A stretch of 64,000 bases of DNA from Sternotherus odoratus. Lineage: Eukaryota > Chordata > Testudines > Kinosternidae. The notes below the pieces were generated by a model. It searched no databases. It saw only the letters and a program-made list of their open reading frames with translations, and was not told the origin of the DNA. The stretch covers positions 345,772 through 409,771 of the forward strand of contig JAVMKO010000022.1 of NCBI GenBank assembly GCA_032164245.1. The letters run 5' to 3'. Positions 13,101 to 23,787 of the stretch are shown here, piece after piece; the stretch's first letter is position 1; every line of letters begins with the position of its first letter. Both the position numbers and the translations under genes were made by a program.

Positions 13101-13802
13101 ATCAGGTTTTTGCACAGGCAACAGGGGAGTATTCCAGGACGACTGGCATTTGACAATAATACCAGCGTCAGACAATTTCTGCAGATGCTTATGTATTCCA
13201 ACTACAGCTTGTCGAGGCAAGGGGTATTGGGGAATTGAGACAGGTGTTGCCATAGGTTTTAAATCAACGATTATTGGGGGAATATCAATCGCCAGTCCTG
13301 GTGGGTTATCTTCCGCCCATACACCTGGGACCTCAAAGGTTTGCCAATCCTGTCTCTCTTCTATGGAAGCAAAGAGTCGCCATTCTTCTTCGACGGGGAG
13401 TGCTAACATAAGTCGTGGGGTTGTGGAAGGCTTTTCTCCTAGTCGCACCCCCATGGTTCCGTCACTGTCAAAGGTGAGAGTGGCTCTGAGTTTCGACAGC
13501 ATATCTCTTCCGAGTAGGGGAACGGGGCACTCAGGTATGTAAAGAAGTTTGTGGGTAACGACGTGACTGCCCAACCGGCATGCTCTCTCATGTAGGAAGG
13601 GGCAGGGTTTCTTTTGTCCGGTTGCCCCTATAATGGTGGTCTGTTGTTGGCTTATGGGGGCAACCTTGGTGTTGATCACGGACTTGGTGGCTCCAGTATC
13701 AATTAAAAAGTCTATTAACTGGCCTCCCACATCTACACAGACCATTGGCTCCCCGGGGCCAGTTGCAAATACTTCTGTTGGGGGCCGTGGAGCCGGTCTG
13801 GC
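10140..13802 (-). CDS. pol: ERV pol polyprotein (protease, RT, RNase H, integrase)
   Basis: An uninterrupted frame of about 1220 codons follows the gag stop TAG in the same frame, close to the usual gammaretroviral Pol length. Counting from the first Met at 13745: protease with LIDTGATKSVI near residue 15; reverse transcriptase with LPQGFCNSPSFF and YADDLL (YADD at 12744-12755, residue about 331); RNase H with FFTDGSSF and TDSKYAF; integrase with the zinc-binding HLGG and CQICAKH segment, and the D,D-35-E residues in VVDFTEM, GSDNGPSF and GKVERMNRTLK. I see no stop or frameshift. The enzymes would process Gag, copy the RNA genome and insert the DNA. Expression would depend on suppression of the TAG at 13803-13805. 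Confidence 0.95.
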   Translation of the reverse strand, partial: ARPAPRPPTEVFATGPGEPMVCVDVGGQLIDFLIDTGATKSVINTKVAPISQQQTTIIGATGQKKPCPFLHERACRLGSHVVTHKLLYIPECPVPLLGRDMLSKLRATLTFDSDGTMGVRLGEKPSTTPRLMLALPVEEEWRLFASIEERQDWQTFEVPGVWAEDNPPGLAIDIPPIIVDLKPMATPVSIPQYPLPRQAVVGIHKHLQKLSDAGIIVKCQSSWNTPLLPVQKPDGSFRPVQDLRAVNKRVIPLHPVVPNPYTLLSLVPANAQWYSVLDLKDAFFCLRLAPVSQPIFAFQWEHPDTGQKTHMTWARLPQGFCNSPSFFGQALAQDLVPLTQGGNPWNILQYADDLLVATKTRAECVEATTNLLKHLCRKGYKVSRKKAQLVQKEVKYLGFKLTQGTRRLDIERKEAVCTIPTPTNRRQVREFLGAAGFCRLWIPNYAILAKPLHEATRGGATDPFIWTEIQQKGFESIKSALMTAPALGLPDLNKPFILYVGERKGIAVGVLTQIVGSWPRPVAYLSKQLDTVIQGWPGCLRAVAAAALLAEEASKLTLGQPVSLKCPHAVVTLMEHRGHHWMTNAKLLKYESILVDNPSVSISICSTLNPATLLPVEEKPTKEHNCLQVMDEVYSSRPDLTDIPLTRPNHVFFTDGSSFVDQGQRLAGYAIVNDQSTVCEAGALPPGTSAQKAELIALRRALELGKGQRINVYTDSKYAFLTLHAHGAIYRERGLLTSNGQRIKHADEILALLDAVWMPKQVAVMHCKGHQHSEDPVAKGNRQADEEAKAAAHQQLPAVLIQHLNTADMIPAEVHYTIREQLWAEQEKGVKQSGLYVLPNNKIFLPNAVAWEVIQEMHQQTHLGGTSLAELLDRELYINGLHALTKRAALRCQICAKHNPRVGPLRPPGVQYMGHSPMESLVVDFTEMPKSGKFKYLLVAVCTYSGWVEAWPTTNEKAEQVTKALLRDVIPRFGLPLHIGSDNGPSFVHKIIHTLSTLLGITWKLHCAYHPQASGKVERMNRTLKTALGKICQETGLSWTSALPMVLLRVRCTPTRSLKLSPYELVFGRPPLGIHRLKGDTYLLGKQDLIKEVQLLSTVLDQLSTYVSELKFPFPVTALHPFSPGDSVWLKDWKTNPLGPKWKGPYTVLLTTPTAVKLAGVKPWIHYTRVKADHTSPTPDWQVTANSSNPLQVVFRRSAQPPAQQDTPLTSCESGDQAPL

Positions 13803-13805
13803 CTA
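13803..13805 (-). promoter_or_regulatory. gag UAG stop in frame with pol (probable read-through site)
   Basis: The gag frame ends in TAG, and the next codons (GCC AGA CCG) continue in the same frame for 19 codons to the Met at 13745 and then the whole pol frame. Gammaretroviruses make Gag-Pol by suppressing such a UAG, helped by a downstream RNA structure that I cannot fold here. Confidence 0.8.
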
Positions 13806-15646
13806 GTCCTGATTCCCAACCCAATCTTCCATAACAGCCATCCCGAAGGTATCTTTGTCAAGCACCTGAGTGGCCGCAGCTTGCGACCTTAAAGGCATTC
13901 CGCGCCCTCGAGCACTTGCCCTACCCCGGCCTCCTCTCCCTGGGTTGCCGGACCCCCGTGCTTTCATGTTCTTGAAAGTTGCTTCGCCTTCTTCATTCGG
14001 ACACTCGTTTTTCCAATGTCCGTTCTGAAAACATCTAGCACACTGATTTGGCCCCAATTGGACCCTTCCTCTCCCTCGTCCTTGTTCATTCAGCTGTCGC
14101 CTTCCACTCTGCCCTTTCCCTCGATAATTGTCTTGGAAGACTGCAGCGACTAACTGGGCTCTTTTCTTTACCTTTTCTTCAGTTTTCTTTTGCTCTTCAT
14201 CCTCACGCACCGCATACACACGGGCGGCTATTTCGAGGATACGTCCCATATTCATGTGGACCAGACCTTGGTCCTTCTGGAGTTTGCGTCTAATATCTGG
14301 GGCGCATTGGCTGATAAAGCTATTTTTCAGGGCTAGTGACCCTGGACTGGTCTCTGCTTCATCGTCCATGTTGTATGGTGACCATTTACGATACCCTTCT
14401 CTAAGCCTCTCTAAAAATGCTCCTGGTGTCTCTTCCTTATTTTGCTGCAAATCATGTATCTTTCGGAGATTTACAACCCTCGGTGGCCCTTTCTTTAGGG
14501 CTCTTACAAGGAGTCGATGGTATCGGTCGAGATTCCGTTTTGCTCTGGGACATTTGGGTTCCAGCCGGGGTTGACGGATGTAGGAAATGTCGTGTCGAGA
14601 AAATTTAGAAGGCCATCAGCCGGAGCATTGGCATAATCAATGCGAGCTTCTTCCCTTCCTTGGCTTAAGACGAGAGTTCTTTCCTCCGGACTAAGAAGGA
14701 TTCCTAAGAGTTGACTGATATCCATCCAGGAGGGGTAATGAGTTCCGAGAATGCCTTCGACAAGGGTGGCAATGGCTGTGGGGTCGTCTGACCAGGGTGC
14801 ACGCGAGGCCTTCCAGTTTAAAAGATCACTACTGGTAAAGGGGACATGTTGATAAACTCCCTGGACTTGATAGGGACCATCAGGGTTGGTTGCCGGAGGG
14901 GGAACCAGTTGGTTGACTACACGGAGAGGAAACTGTCCCTGAACCCCGGAGACATCTCGGTCCTTACTTCGGAGGGCATAAGGGTATCCCCCCGTGGTGC
15001 CCCTCTTTTCGTCCTGCTCCGAGTCACGGTCCTTGAGTTTTCTCTCAGGAGTCAGGAGTTTCTGAAGTTTTGACAAACCCTCATCGAGTAGTTGCAGGCC
15101 TGACAGGCCAGGGTCTGTCTGTGACTCTAGATCGGACAAGCCAGGTACTTGTGCTGGCTGGGCCGTTAGCGACTGAGGCGTCGGTGGAGGCCCCACAGGG
15201 GCGGCCGAAACCGCAGGTGGCGGCACATAAGGTGGTGGAGCCTGAGGCTCATCATCTGGGGAACTCGGATATATGGGTCTGGGTTTCTCTTTTGTTCTTT
15301 TGGGTCCATCTCGTGGACGGGTTCGAAGGACCAGACACCTGGTACATTCTTGTAACCATGAGGGATTTTCTTCCACCACTTCGAACCAAGCAGAGATGTA
15401 ATAATATTGATCAGGGTGTTGTCGTCCCGCGAAGTCGAGGACGTTCCTAATAACTTCCATATCTAAGGTTCCTATGGCTGGCCATGAGGGCTGAATTGGG
15501 AACGTCGGCCAGTCTATCTCGCAGAATCTTCTTAACAAACCGGCCTTACGACTGCCGGTTGGAATATGCTTCTTAAATTTTCCAAAATTCTCTAACATAC
15601 AAGTTAGAGGTGTTTTGCGGTCTGTCTTAGAGCCGCTTCCTCCCAT
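13803..15646 (-). pseudogene. gag: ERV gag (matrix, capsid, nucleocapsid) with one frameshift
   Basis: The frame starts at ATG 15646 with MGGSGSK, a myristoylation signal for membrane targeting. A proline-rich region follows with a PPPY late-domain motif (QAPPPYVPPP). Capsid sequence then runs until the frame is lost near 14555; this frame stops at 14504. The capsid continues in another frame, including ETPGAFLERLREGYRKW, and ends at 13803 with a nucleocapsid bearing a single zinc knuckle, CARCFQNGHWKNEC (CX2CX4HX4C). One knuckle, PPPY, and a TAG separating gag from an in-frame pol are gammaretroviral features. The frameshift in capsid would prevent a normal Gag or Gag-Pol precursor from this copy. 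Confidence 0.9.
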
Positions 15647-15777
15647 TGCAGACTAGGTCTTGGGGCACCCTCACTAGCCTGACTTAACCTTTGCAGACTG
15701 GGTCTTGGGGCACCCTCACCAGCCTGACTTAACCTTTGCAGACTGGGTCTTGGGGCACCCTCACCAGCCTGACTTAC
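15644..15777 (-). repeat. 45-bp tandem repeat, nearly three copies, in the ERV leader
   Basis: GACTGGGTCT (first copy GACTAGGTCT) starts at 15651, 15696 and 15741, exact 45-bp steps. The array touches the gag start codon, so it lies in the untranslated leader, where packaging and translation signals normally sit. As 45 is a multiple of three, a short upstream frame reads through all copies (repeating GEGAPRPSLQ), but that frame is not continuous with gag. Confidence 0.88.
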
Positions 15778-16289
15778 AGCGCGCTTTACCAATTCCCTTT
15801 TATCCCACAGGATAGATAAGACTGACACAATAGGGGAGACGGGGTCCAAACCGACTATAGAGGTTGGGGGAGTCGGTTGGTGGGAGGTTTGAGGAGACCA
15901 CTCACTCGCCACTAGCCTGTGTCACCGGACGTTCCAACGGCTGACAGCAGGAACCGTAATGGCCACTCAATACCATACACACACTCAGTCACACTGACAA
16001 GAAGAAATCCCACCTGGAGAACCCCATATACTTGCCTTTCTCCGGTGGCTCTTCCCGTCCCTCCTCGAACCTGTCTTGCCAACCGGTTGGTCTTCCCCGT
16101 CACGGTTGTTTTCAAAGCCTCCTCGTTGGTGCAAGAAGCAATCTGGACGAATGGTCGGCCCACGAGCGGCCACTGGTCAAAAACGGGGCCCCTCTCAGTG
16201 CACCGCTCCTGTGTCGCCTTCGAATCAGACTTACCTCTGCCAGTCCCCAACAGACTTATCCTCGGACCTACTCCCAGTTTTCCCTCATC
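15778..16289 (-). other. ERV 5' untranslated leader
   Basis: Sequence between the primer-binding site and the leader repeat. It should hold the splice donor and packaging signal, but I cannot pinpoint them. The open frames here are not convincing genes. Confidence 0.5.
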
Positions 16290-16307
16290 ATTCCGGACGA
16301 GCCCCCA
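16290..16307 (-). promoter_or_regulatory. ERV primer-binding site, tRNA-Pro type
   Basis: On the minus strand TGGGGGCTCGTCCGGAAT lies five bases inside the 5' LTR. It matches the tRNA-Pro-complementary site of murine gammaretroviruses except for one base near its 3' end. Confidence 0.9.
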
Positions 16308-16312
16308 GGAAA

Positions 16313-16865
16313 TGTAGTGGGTAGACCACTGGGCTGTAGAGGGAGACCAGGAAATAAGTCCAAGGAAACCAATAAGGCTCAAAACAAAACGTGTGTTTAT
16401 TTGGCCGAAGGTGACAGCCGCCTAAAAGCGATAAGAAACTGTCACACCCTCATGCATAACTTACAGGTCTTTATAGCTTGCTGGCTACGTAATTTGCATA
16501 CGTGTTACATGATTGGTTACTTAACATTGCTAGGCAGACTTAGACTTTTCAGGTGAGGTAATCATGTTACAGCAACTGTCTGATTGGACGGAGTTCTTTC
16601 CCGCCTTTTTACAGAGATTGTCGCCTTCACACAGAACAGTTCTGACAGGAAAAGTATGTTATCTCTCACAAGTTTAGCAGAAGCAATATACAGAAGCGAA
16701 TTGCCAGTTTAGTTATACATGACTAATTAAAACTTTTCTTATAACTTTTTCAAGATAAACAACAATGTTAAACAGTTCATAACAAGCTATCATTCCGCCC
16801 CTGGTGGAAACCTTTAATGCTTTGATCTTTATACATTTAACATTTGCCTTTCTATGACCCTCTCA
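16313..16865 (-). repeat. ERV 5' LTR
   Basis: The 553-bp partner of 9086-9638. In element orientation it holds two CCAAT-type motifs, a TATAAA (complement of 16470-16475) and an AATAAA (complement of 16396-16401), giving a recognisable U3-R-U5 layout that could drive transcription on the minus strand. It is followed by the GTAC target duplication at 16866-16869. Confidence 0.97.
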
Positions 16866-17842
16866 GTACCTCAGTGCTTGGCTGTAGACAATGGATCATG
16901 TGGTATGTCCGGGATGGAAGCTGGTGGCATTGAAGATAGGAATAGTTGTCGGTAGGTTTTCGTTAGAGGGTGGTGTTGATGAGGCCGTCCTTCATTTGCA
17001 CTGCGGTATCTAGGAAGTGGACTTCCTGTGTGGACTGGTCCAGACTGAGGTGGATGGTGGGGTGGAAGCTGTTGAAATCATGGTGGAATTCTTCCAGAGT
17101 TTCTTTCCCATAGGTCCAGATGATGACGATGTCATCAAAGTAGCATAGATAGAGAAGGGGTGTGAGTGGACGAGAGTTGAGAAAGCATTGTTCCAGGTCA
17201 GCCGTAAAGATGTTGGCATACTGTGGGGCCATGCGGGTGCCCATAGCAGTGCCACAGGTCTGGAGGTATATATTGTCACCACATTTAAAATAATTGTGTG
17301 TGAGGATAAAGTCACAGAGCTCAGCAGCCACTTGTGCTGTGGCATCATTGGGGATGCTATTCCGGAAAGCTTGTATTCCATCTTTGTGTAGGATGTTTAT
17401 GTAGAGAGCCTCTATATCCATGGTGGCTAGGATGGTGTATTCTGGAAGGTCACCAATGCATTGTAGTTTTCTCAGGAAGTCGGTGGTATCACGTAGATAA
17501 CTGGGAGTGCTGGTGGCATAGGGTCTGAGTAGAGAGTCCACATATCCAGACAGTCCTTCAGTGAGAGTGCCAATGCCCAAGATGATGGTGTGTCCAGGAT
17601 TTCCAGGTTTGTCGATCTTGGGTAGTAGATAGAATAACCCTGGTCAGGGCCCTACGGGTATGTTAATTTGTTCCTGTGTTAGTGCAGGGAGAGTCCTGAG
17701 TAGATGGTGCAGTTTCTTAGTATATTCCTCTGTGGGATCGGAGGAAAGTGGCCTGTAGAAATTGGTATTGGAGAGGTTGGGAGCTACAACAGCAAAGCAT
17801 TGTGAGGCACCCAGAATCCAGGGCAGGTGGTGACACAATGTT
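16866..17842 (-). mobile_element. Penelope-like element, 5' part with reverse transcriptase (disabled)
   Basis: The minus-strand frame from about 17838 to 16963 encodes a Penelope-type reverse transcriptase: LPKIDKPGNPG, the finger/palm segment TILATMDIEALYINI with the first catalytic Asp, the GTAMGTRMAPQYANIF segment, and the catalytic CYFDDIVIIW (YxDD box). Two nonsense codons break it, a TGA at 17644-17646 and a TAA at 16963-16965; coding similarity continues past both, for example RKPTD beyond the second. The element continues in the 8021-9085 segment beyond the ERV. The N-terminal part of the protein is absent, so the copy was probably 5'-truncated on insertion. Confidence 0.85.
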
Positions 17843-17930
17843 TCAGGGGTCTGGGTTGCACCCCCAGAATGTTACACAAGTTGACCTCATAAACTAAGTT
17901 GATCTTGCTTGTTTTCTGTCACTTGTGCAG

Positions 17931-18044
17931 GGTTTCCAGTCTCCAAACCTGATGTGATCTCCTGACTGGAATGAGGGGAGGAGCCCTGGGTCCCAGACCT
18001 GCAGGGCTCTGGGGAAAGAGAGACGCTGAGAGACGCCTGCACAG
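17931..18044 (+). pseudogene. KRAB-B-like / linker exon of the zinc-finger gene, with two stops
   Basis: A CAG acceptor ends at 17930 and a GTGAGG donor starts at 18045. With phase 1 on both sides the 114-nt exon reads GFPVSKPDVIS, stop, LE, stop, GEEPWVPDLQGS. The family normally has a tryptophan and a glutamine- or arginine-type codon at these two places, so both TGA codons are disabling changes within an otherwise well-kept exon. A transcript containing this exon would encode only a truncated KRAB peptide; skipping the exon would keep the phase and join KRAB-A to the fingers. Confidence 0.8.
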
Positions 18045-19013
<969 letters not shown>

Positions 19014-19110
19014 TCATGCCCTGTGTATGGGAAAGGCTTCAGTGATAGTTCACAGATTATCCCACATCAGAGAATCCACACAGGAAAGTAACACTACACT
19101 TGTATTCAGT
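19014..19110 (+). pseudogene. Degenerate zinc fingers beyond the stop
   Basis: After the TAA the same frame continues as SCPVYGKGFSDSSQ, then HQRIHTGK and another stop at 19089. The second zinc cysteine is replaced by tyrosine. This shows the ancestral array was longer. Confidence 0.7.
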
Positions 19111-19249
19111 AGGCTGCCCAAATTTTTTTTGTTTCTTTTTTTGGGAGGACTTTGGAGGGGTCTCCATTCTCTTGGGAGAGTGAGGGACCCTTACTTGTCC
19201 CTGGGAGGGTGGAGCCCAGGCTGCCACACCCCTCTTGCCAGAAGTGCAG

Positions 19250-20270
19250 GGGTGTCGTGTTACTGAAATTATCTGGGATCATTGGTGCAACCAAGGTCCT
19301 GTAGGGGCACCAAATCTTATGTAAAGGGGGTCATATAAGGTGTCTAAGACCAGGATATGGTCTGCTGATTATGTTATCTGTATGTGTATCTTTTTTTTTT
19401 TTTTTGTAGCTCAAGTTATGAATATTGGCTGTATTTCAAACTTATCCTTTGTTTCTGGGTTAAATCTCAAACAAGTTGTTGTTAGCTGGGCTGTCCTGGT
19501 TGGCCCATTAAGGACCATCAGCTACACAATGGACTCATTGAGAATATGCAGAAACACCCTGTGTCTTAGTGACGGGGCAGGGATTGCCATGTGACTCAAT
19601 ACTCCATTTCGCTGCACAGCAAAAGACAAAGAAAATTCCTGCACTTGGAGAAAGCTATAAAAGCTGCTTGAGACCCTCCATCTCAGTCATCAGTTTCCAG
19701 TCTGCAGTCTTGCTCCTACCTCTGGATGGGATTTTGCTTCACACAGAAGCTTGAAACAAAAGAATAAAAGACCCATCCATGAGGTGGATGTATTCCAGAG
19801 ACTTTGATTTAAACCTGCAGTTTATTCTACCTTTGCTGTAAGCCTGAACCAAGAGATTTGCCATTACTGCATGTAATTAATTTCTTTTAATCATTCCTAA
19901 CCCTCACCTATATCTTTTTCCTTGTATAATAAACCTTTAGATTTTAAATCCTAAAGGATTGGCAACAGCGTGATTTGTGGTAAGATCTGAAGTGTATATT
20001 CACCTGGGTCTGGGGCCTGATTCTTTGTCTCTAATTGCCCTTTGGAAGCAATTTGTCCTGACTCTCAGTTGGATCCCACCAGGAACAGCACTGTGATAGG
20101 GACTTTGGGTGATTTTGGGGTGGCTGGACTCATGAACTTAAGGGCCCAATTTCCTGGGGTGGTTTTTGCTCATGGGTTGGTCTATGAACCCTAGTTGTGG
20201 TGTTCTCCCAATTTAATGCTGATGTCATTTACCTCAAGTTATTAAAGCTTTTCTGATACACCGATCTTTG
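19250..20270 (+). repeat. Probable old solitary LTR
   Basis: A TATAAAAG at 19656-19663 is followed about 270 bp later by AATAAA at 19928-19933, with a T-rich stretch after it and no coding capacity. This is the promoter-to-polyadenylation layout of an LTR. I could not find a clear TG...CA boundary pair or target duplication, so the ends are approximate and the assignment is tentative. Confidence 0.4.
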
Positions 20271-20413
20271 ATTGCAAGCAGGGAAATACTGCCTCTTCAA
20301 GGCACCCAGGGTGTGTGCAGGGTTTTCCCAGGTCAGTAGATGCAGGCTCAAGCCAGTTTTGCATTGCCTTGTTGAGGGACCACCAATGTACTGAACACAG
20401 CTGTTGTGGAATG

Positions 20414-20616
20414 TATTGTCAGTTGGGCGCTAGGAGCAATAGGGAAAAAGTTGCTCATATAAAGAAAATAGAAAGAAATCTACATGTAGTTTGAATGTAT
20501 TGCTGAGCTTTTGGTACAGATCCGTTCGTGAAAATGACTATATGAACAAATTTTTCCCTATTACTGCTATCGCCATTCTGACAATGCAATCCATATCAGC
20601 ATGTCATTTGAATGTA
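20414..20616. repeat. Satellite A, left edge with an inverted monomer
   Basis: About 20414-20465 reads as the reverse complement of a satellite A monomer (GGGAAAAAGTTGCTCATATAAAG is the complement of the usual CTTTATATGAGCAAC form). From about 20480 monomers run in the forward orientation. This is the boundary between the gene-bearing segment and the satellite. Confidence 0.75.
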
Positions 20617-21292
20617 CAGTAAAACCCCGATTTAACGGACTTCGGATGCAACGGACAAAATTTCCGATGCATCCGAAATCTGTTTTTCGCGGACTGCCTG
20701 CCAACTCCCGGCTGCCGCCCGGCTCCCAGCAGCGGGCGGGCTGGCTGCCGGCTGCCGCCCGGCTCCCAGCAGCGGGCGGGCTGGCGGCTCCTGGCTCCCA
20801 GCAGCGGGCGGGCTGGCGGCTCCTGGCTCCCGCCTCCGGGAGGGCTGGCAGCTCCCGCCTCCGGGCGGGCTGGCGGCTCCCGCCTCCGGGCGGGCTCCCG
20901 CCCGGGTCCCGCCTCCGGGCGGGCTGGCTGCCGCCCGGGTCCCGCCTGCGGGCGGGCTGGCTGCCGCCCGGGTCCCGCCTGCAGGCGGGCTGGCTGCCGC
21001 CCGGGTCCCAGCAGAAGGGACCCGGACGAGCGGGCTGGCTGCCGCCCGGGTCCCAGCAGAAGGGACCCGGACGAGCGGGCTGACGGCTTCCGCCCGGGTC
21101 CCAGCAGCCGGGACCCGGACGAGCGGGCTGACGGCTCCCCCTCGATATAACGGACTAATTCGGGCGAGCGGGTGTCCGTTAAAGCCGAAAGTCCTGTTAT
21201 TTCATAATTTTAAAAAATTATTAAATAATGGACTTTCGGCTTTAACGGACACCCGCTCGCCCGAATTAGTCCGTTATATCGAGGTTTTACTG
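20617..21292 (+). mobile_element. Pogo/Tigger-like non-autonomous DNA transposon
   Basis: It starts CAGTAAAACCCCGATTTAACGG and ends CCGTTATATCGAGGTTTTACTG, terminal inverted repeats with the CAGTAAAACC start seen in pogo/Tigger elements. It is flanked by TA on both sides (20615-20616, 21293-21294); removing the element and one TA restores the satellite sequence GAATGTATTACTGAAC. No transposase is encoded. The interior (20693-21135) is a very GC-rich minisatellite, and the right end contains a 55-bp perfect inverted repeat (21140-21194 with 21230-21284) that duplicates the terminal sequence. Confidence 0.85.
20693..21135. repeat. GC-rich minisatellite with 33-bp and 45-bp units
   Basis: Copies of GGGCTGGCTGCCGCCCGGGT recur. 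From about 20917 the unit is 33 bp; later units of 45 bp add CAGAAGGGACCCGGACGAGC. The array is CpG-rich and stands out from the AT-rich satellite around it. The open frame across it is a repeat artefact. Confidence 0.85.
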
Positions 21293-23603
21293 TATTACTG
21301 AACTTTTACCACGGATCCATTAGTGAAAATTCCTTTATATGAGCAACTTTCCCCGTTAGTGCTCCCGCCAAACTCAAAATGCAATCCACATCTACATGTC
21401 ATGTGATTGTATTGCTGAGCTTTTGGTTCAGAGCCGTTCGTGAAAATTTCTTTATATAAGCAACTATTTAACTTTCAGTACTAGCTCTGAACTGAGAATG
21501 CCATCCACATCTGCCTTCAATTGTAAGGGACTGCAGAAATTTTGGCACGGATCCGTTCGTGAAAATTTCTTTATATGAGCAACTTTTTCCCTATTACGGC
21601 TAGCGACAAACTGACAATGCAATCCACATCTGTATTCAATTTTTATGTACTGCAGCGGTTTTGGCACAGATCCGTTGGTGAAAATTACTTTATATGAACA
21701 ACATTTTCCCTATTACTGCTAGCACCAAACTGACAATGCAATCCACCTCAGCATGTCATTCGAAATAATTGCTGAACTTTTCGTACAGATCTATTTGTGA
21801 AAATTTCTTTATATGAACAATTTTTCCCTATTGCTGCTAGCGCCAAACTGACAATACAATCCACATCTGCCTTCAATTGTAAGGTACTGTGGAAATTTTG
21901 GCATGGATCTGTTCATAAAAATGACTTTATATGAACAACATTTTCCGTATTACTGCTAGCGCCAAAGCGACAATGCAATCCACCTTAGCATATCTTTCGA
22001 AATAATTGCTGAACTTATGGTACCGATCTATTTGTGAAAATTACTTTATATGAGCAACTTTTCCCCTCTTACTGCTAGCGCCAAACTGACCATGCAATCT
22101 ACATCTACATGTCATTTGAATGTATTGCTGAGCTTTTGGTAGAGATCCATTCGTGAAAATGACTTTATATGAGCCAATTTTCCCTATTACTGCTGTCGCC
22201 ATTCTGATAATGCAATCCATATCAGCATGTCATTAAAATGTATTCCTGAACTTTTACCACGGATCCATTCTTGAAAATTTCTTTATCTGAGTAAATTTTT
22301 TCCTATTACTGCCAATGCGATTCTGAAAATTCAATCCATATCCGTATGTCATTTGAATGTATTACTGAATTTTAAAAATGGATCCGTTCATTGAAATTTC
22401 TTTATATGAGCAACTTTCCCCCTGTCAGCGCTACCGCCAAACTGACAATACTATCCACATCTACATTTTATTTGATTGTATTGCTGAGTTTTTGGTACAG
22501 ATCCGTTTGTGAAAATTTCTTTATATGAGCAACTATTTAACTTTCAGTACTAGCTCTGAACTGAGCCCGACATTTGCCTTCAAATGTAAGGTACTGCAGA
22601 AATTTTGACACGGATCCGTTAGTGAAAATGACTTTAAATTAACAACATTTTCCCTATTACTGCTAGCGCCAAATTGACAATGCAATCCACCTCAGCATGT
22701 TATTCGAATTTATTAATGAGCTTTTGGTACAGATCCGTTCGTACTAATTTCTTTATGTAAGCAACTTTCCCCCTATTGCTGGTAGTGCCAGACTGACAAT
22801 GTAACCCACCTCAGCATGTCATTCGGAAGTATTTGTAAGATTTTGGTACAGATCCGTTCGTAGTAATTTCTTTATATGAGCAACTATTTAACTTTCAGTT
22901 CTAGCTCTGAACTGACAACACAATCCACATCCTCCTTCAATTTTAAGATACTGCAGAAATTTTGGCACGGATCCGTTCGTGAAAATTTCTTTATATGAGC
23001 AACATTTTACCTATTACTGCTAGAGCCAAACTGATAATGCAATCCAACTCAGCATGTCATTCGCATGTATTACTGAACTTTTGGCACTGATCTGTTTGTG
23101 AAAATTTATTTATATGAGCAACTTTTTCCCTATTGCTGCTAGCACCAAATTGACAATGTAATCTACATCTACTTGTAATTTGAATGTATTGCTGACCTTT
23201 TGGTACAGATCCATTCGTGAAAATGACTTTATATGAGCAAATTTTCCCTATTATTACTATCACCACTCCGACAATGCAATCCATATCAGCATGTCATTTG
23301 AATGTATTACTGAACTTTTACCACAGATCCATTCTTGAAAATTTCTTTATCTGAGTAAATTTTTTCCTATTGCTGCCAATGCGATTCTGGAAATTCAGTC
23401 CATATCAGTATGTCATTTGAATGTATTACTGAATTTTAAAAATGGATCCGTTCATGAAAATTTCTTTATATGAGCAACATTCCCCCTGTCAGTGCTACCG
23501 CCAAACTGACAATACTATCCACATTTACATTTTATTTGATTGTATTGCTGAGTTTTTGGTACAGATCCGTTCGTGAAAATTTCTTTATATGAGCAACTAT
23601 TTA
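21293..23603 (+). repeat. Satellite A array, about 119-bp monomers
   Basis: Monomers share the core GGATCCGTTCGTGAAAATTT, CTTTATATGAGCAACTTTT, CTGCTAGCGCCAAACTGAC and a TTGAATGTATTGCTGAGCTT or TGTATTACTGAACTTTT junction. Spacing measured at ATGTATT in a well-kept part (36964, 37083, 37201, 37320, 37439) is 118-119 bp. Variants alternate in short-range patterns. Many monomers carry GGATCC. Monomers here are more diverged than in the later blocks. No conserved gene lies in the array. Confidence 0.9.
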
Positions 23604-23787
23604 TTCTTCTTCGAGTGCTTGCTCATGTGCATTCCAACAGTGTGTGTGCGCACCGCGCATGCACGGTCCTGGAAGATTTTTCCCCAGTGGTACCCGTAGG
23701 GTCGGCAGGGGCGACCCCTGGAGTGGCGCCCTTATGGCCATGCATATATGCCCCTGCTGACCCACCCCCGCCCAGTTCCTTCTTTCC
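23604..23787 (+). repeat. DIRS left inverted terminal repeat
   Basis: From 23636 onward it is nearly identical to the reverse complement of 29380-29543. The outermost bases (TTCTTCTTCGAGTGCTTGC) differ from the outer end of the right repeat; both forms are represented in the internal complementary region. Confidence 0.9.

Noticed and set aside
15604..15912. A glyco-Gag-like upstream product of the ERV
   Set aside because: The upstream frame is not in phase with gag and consists largely of the 45-bp repeat, so an N-terminally extended Gag is not supported.
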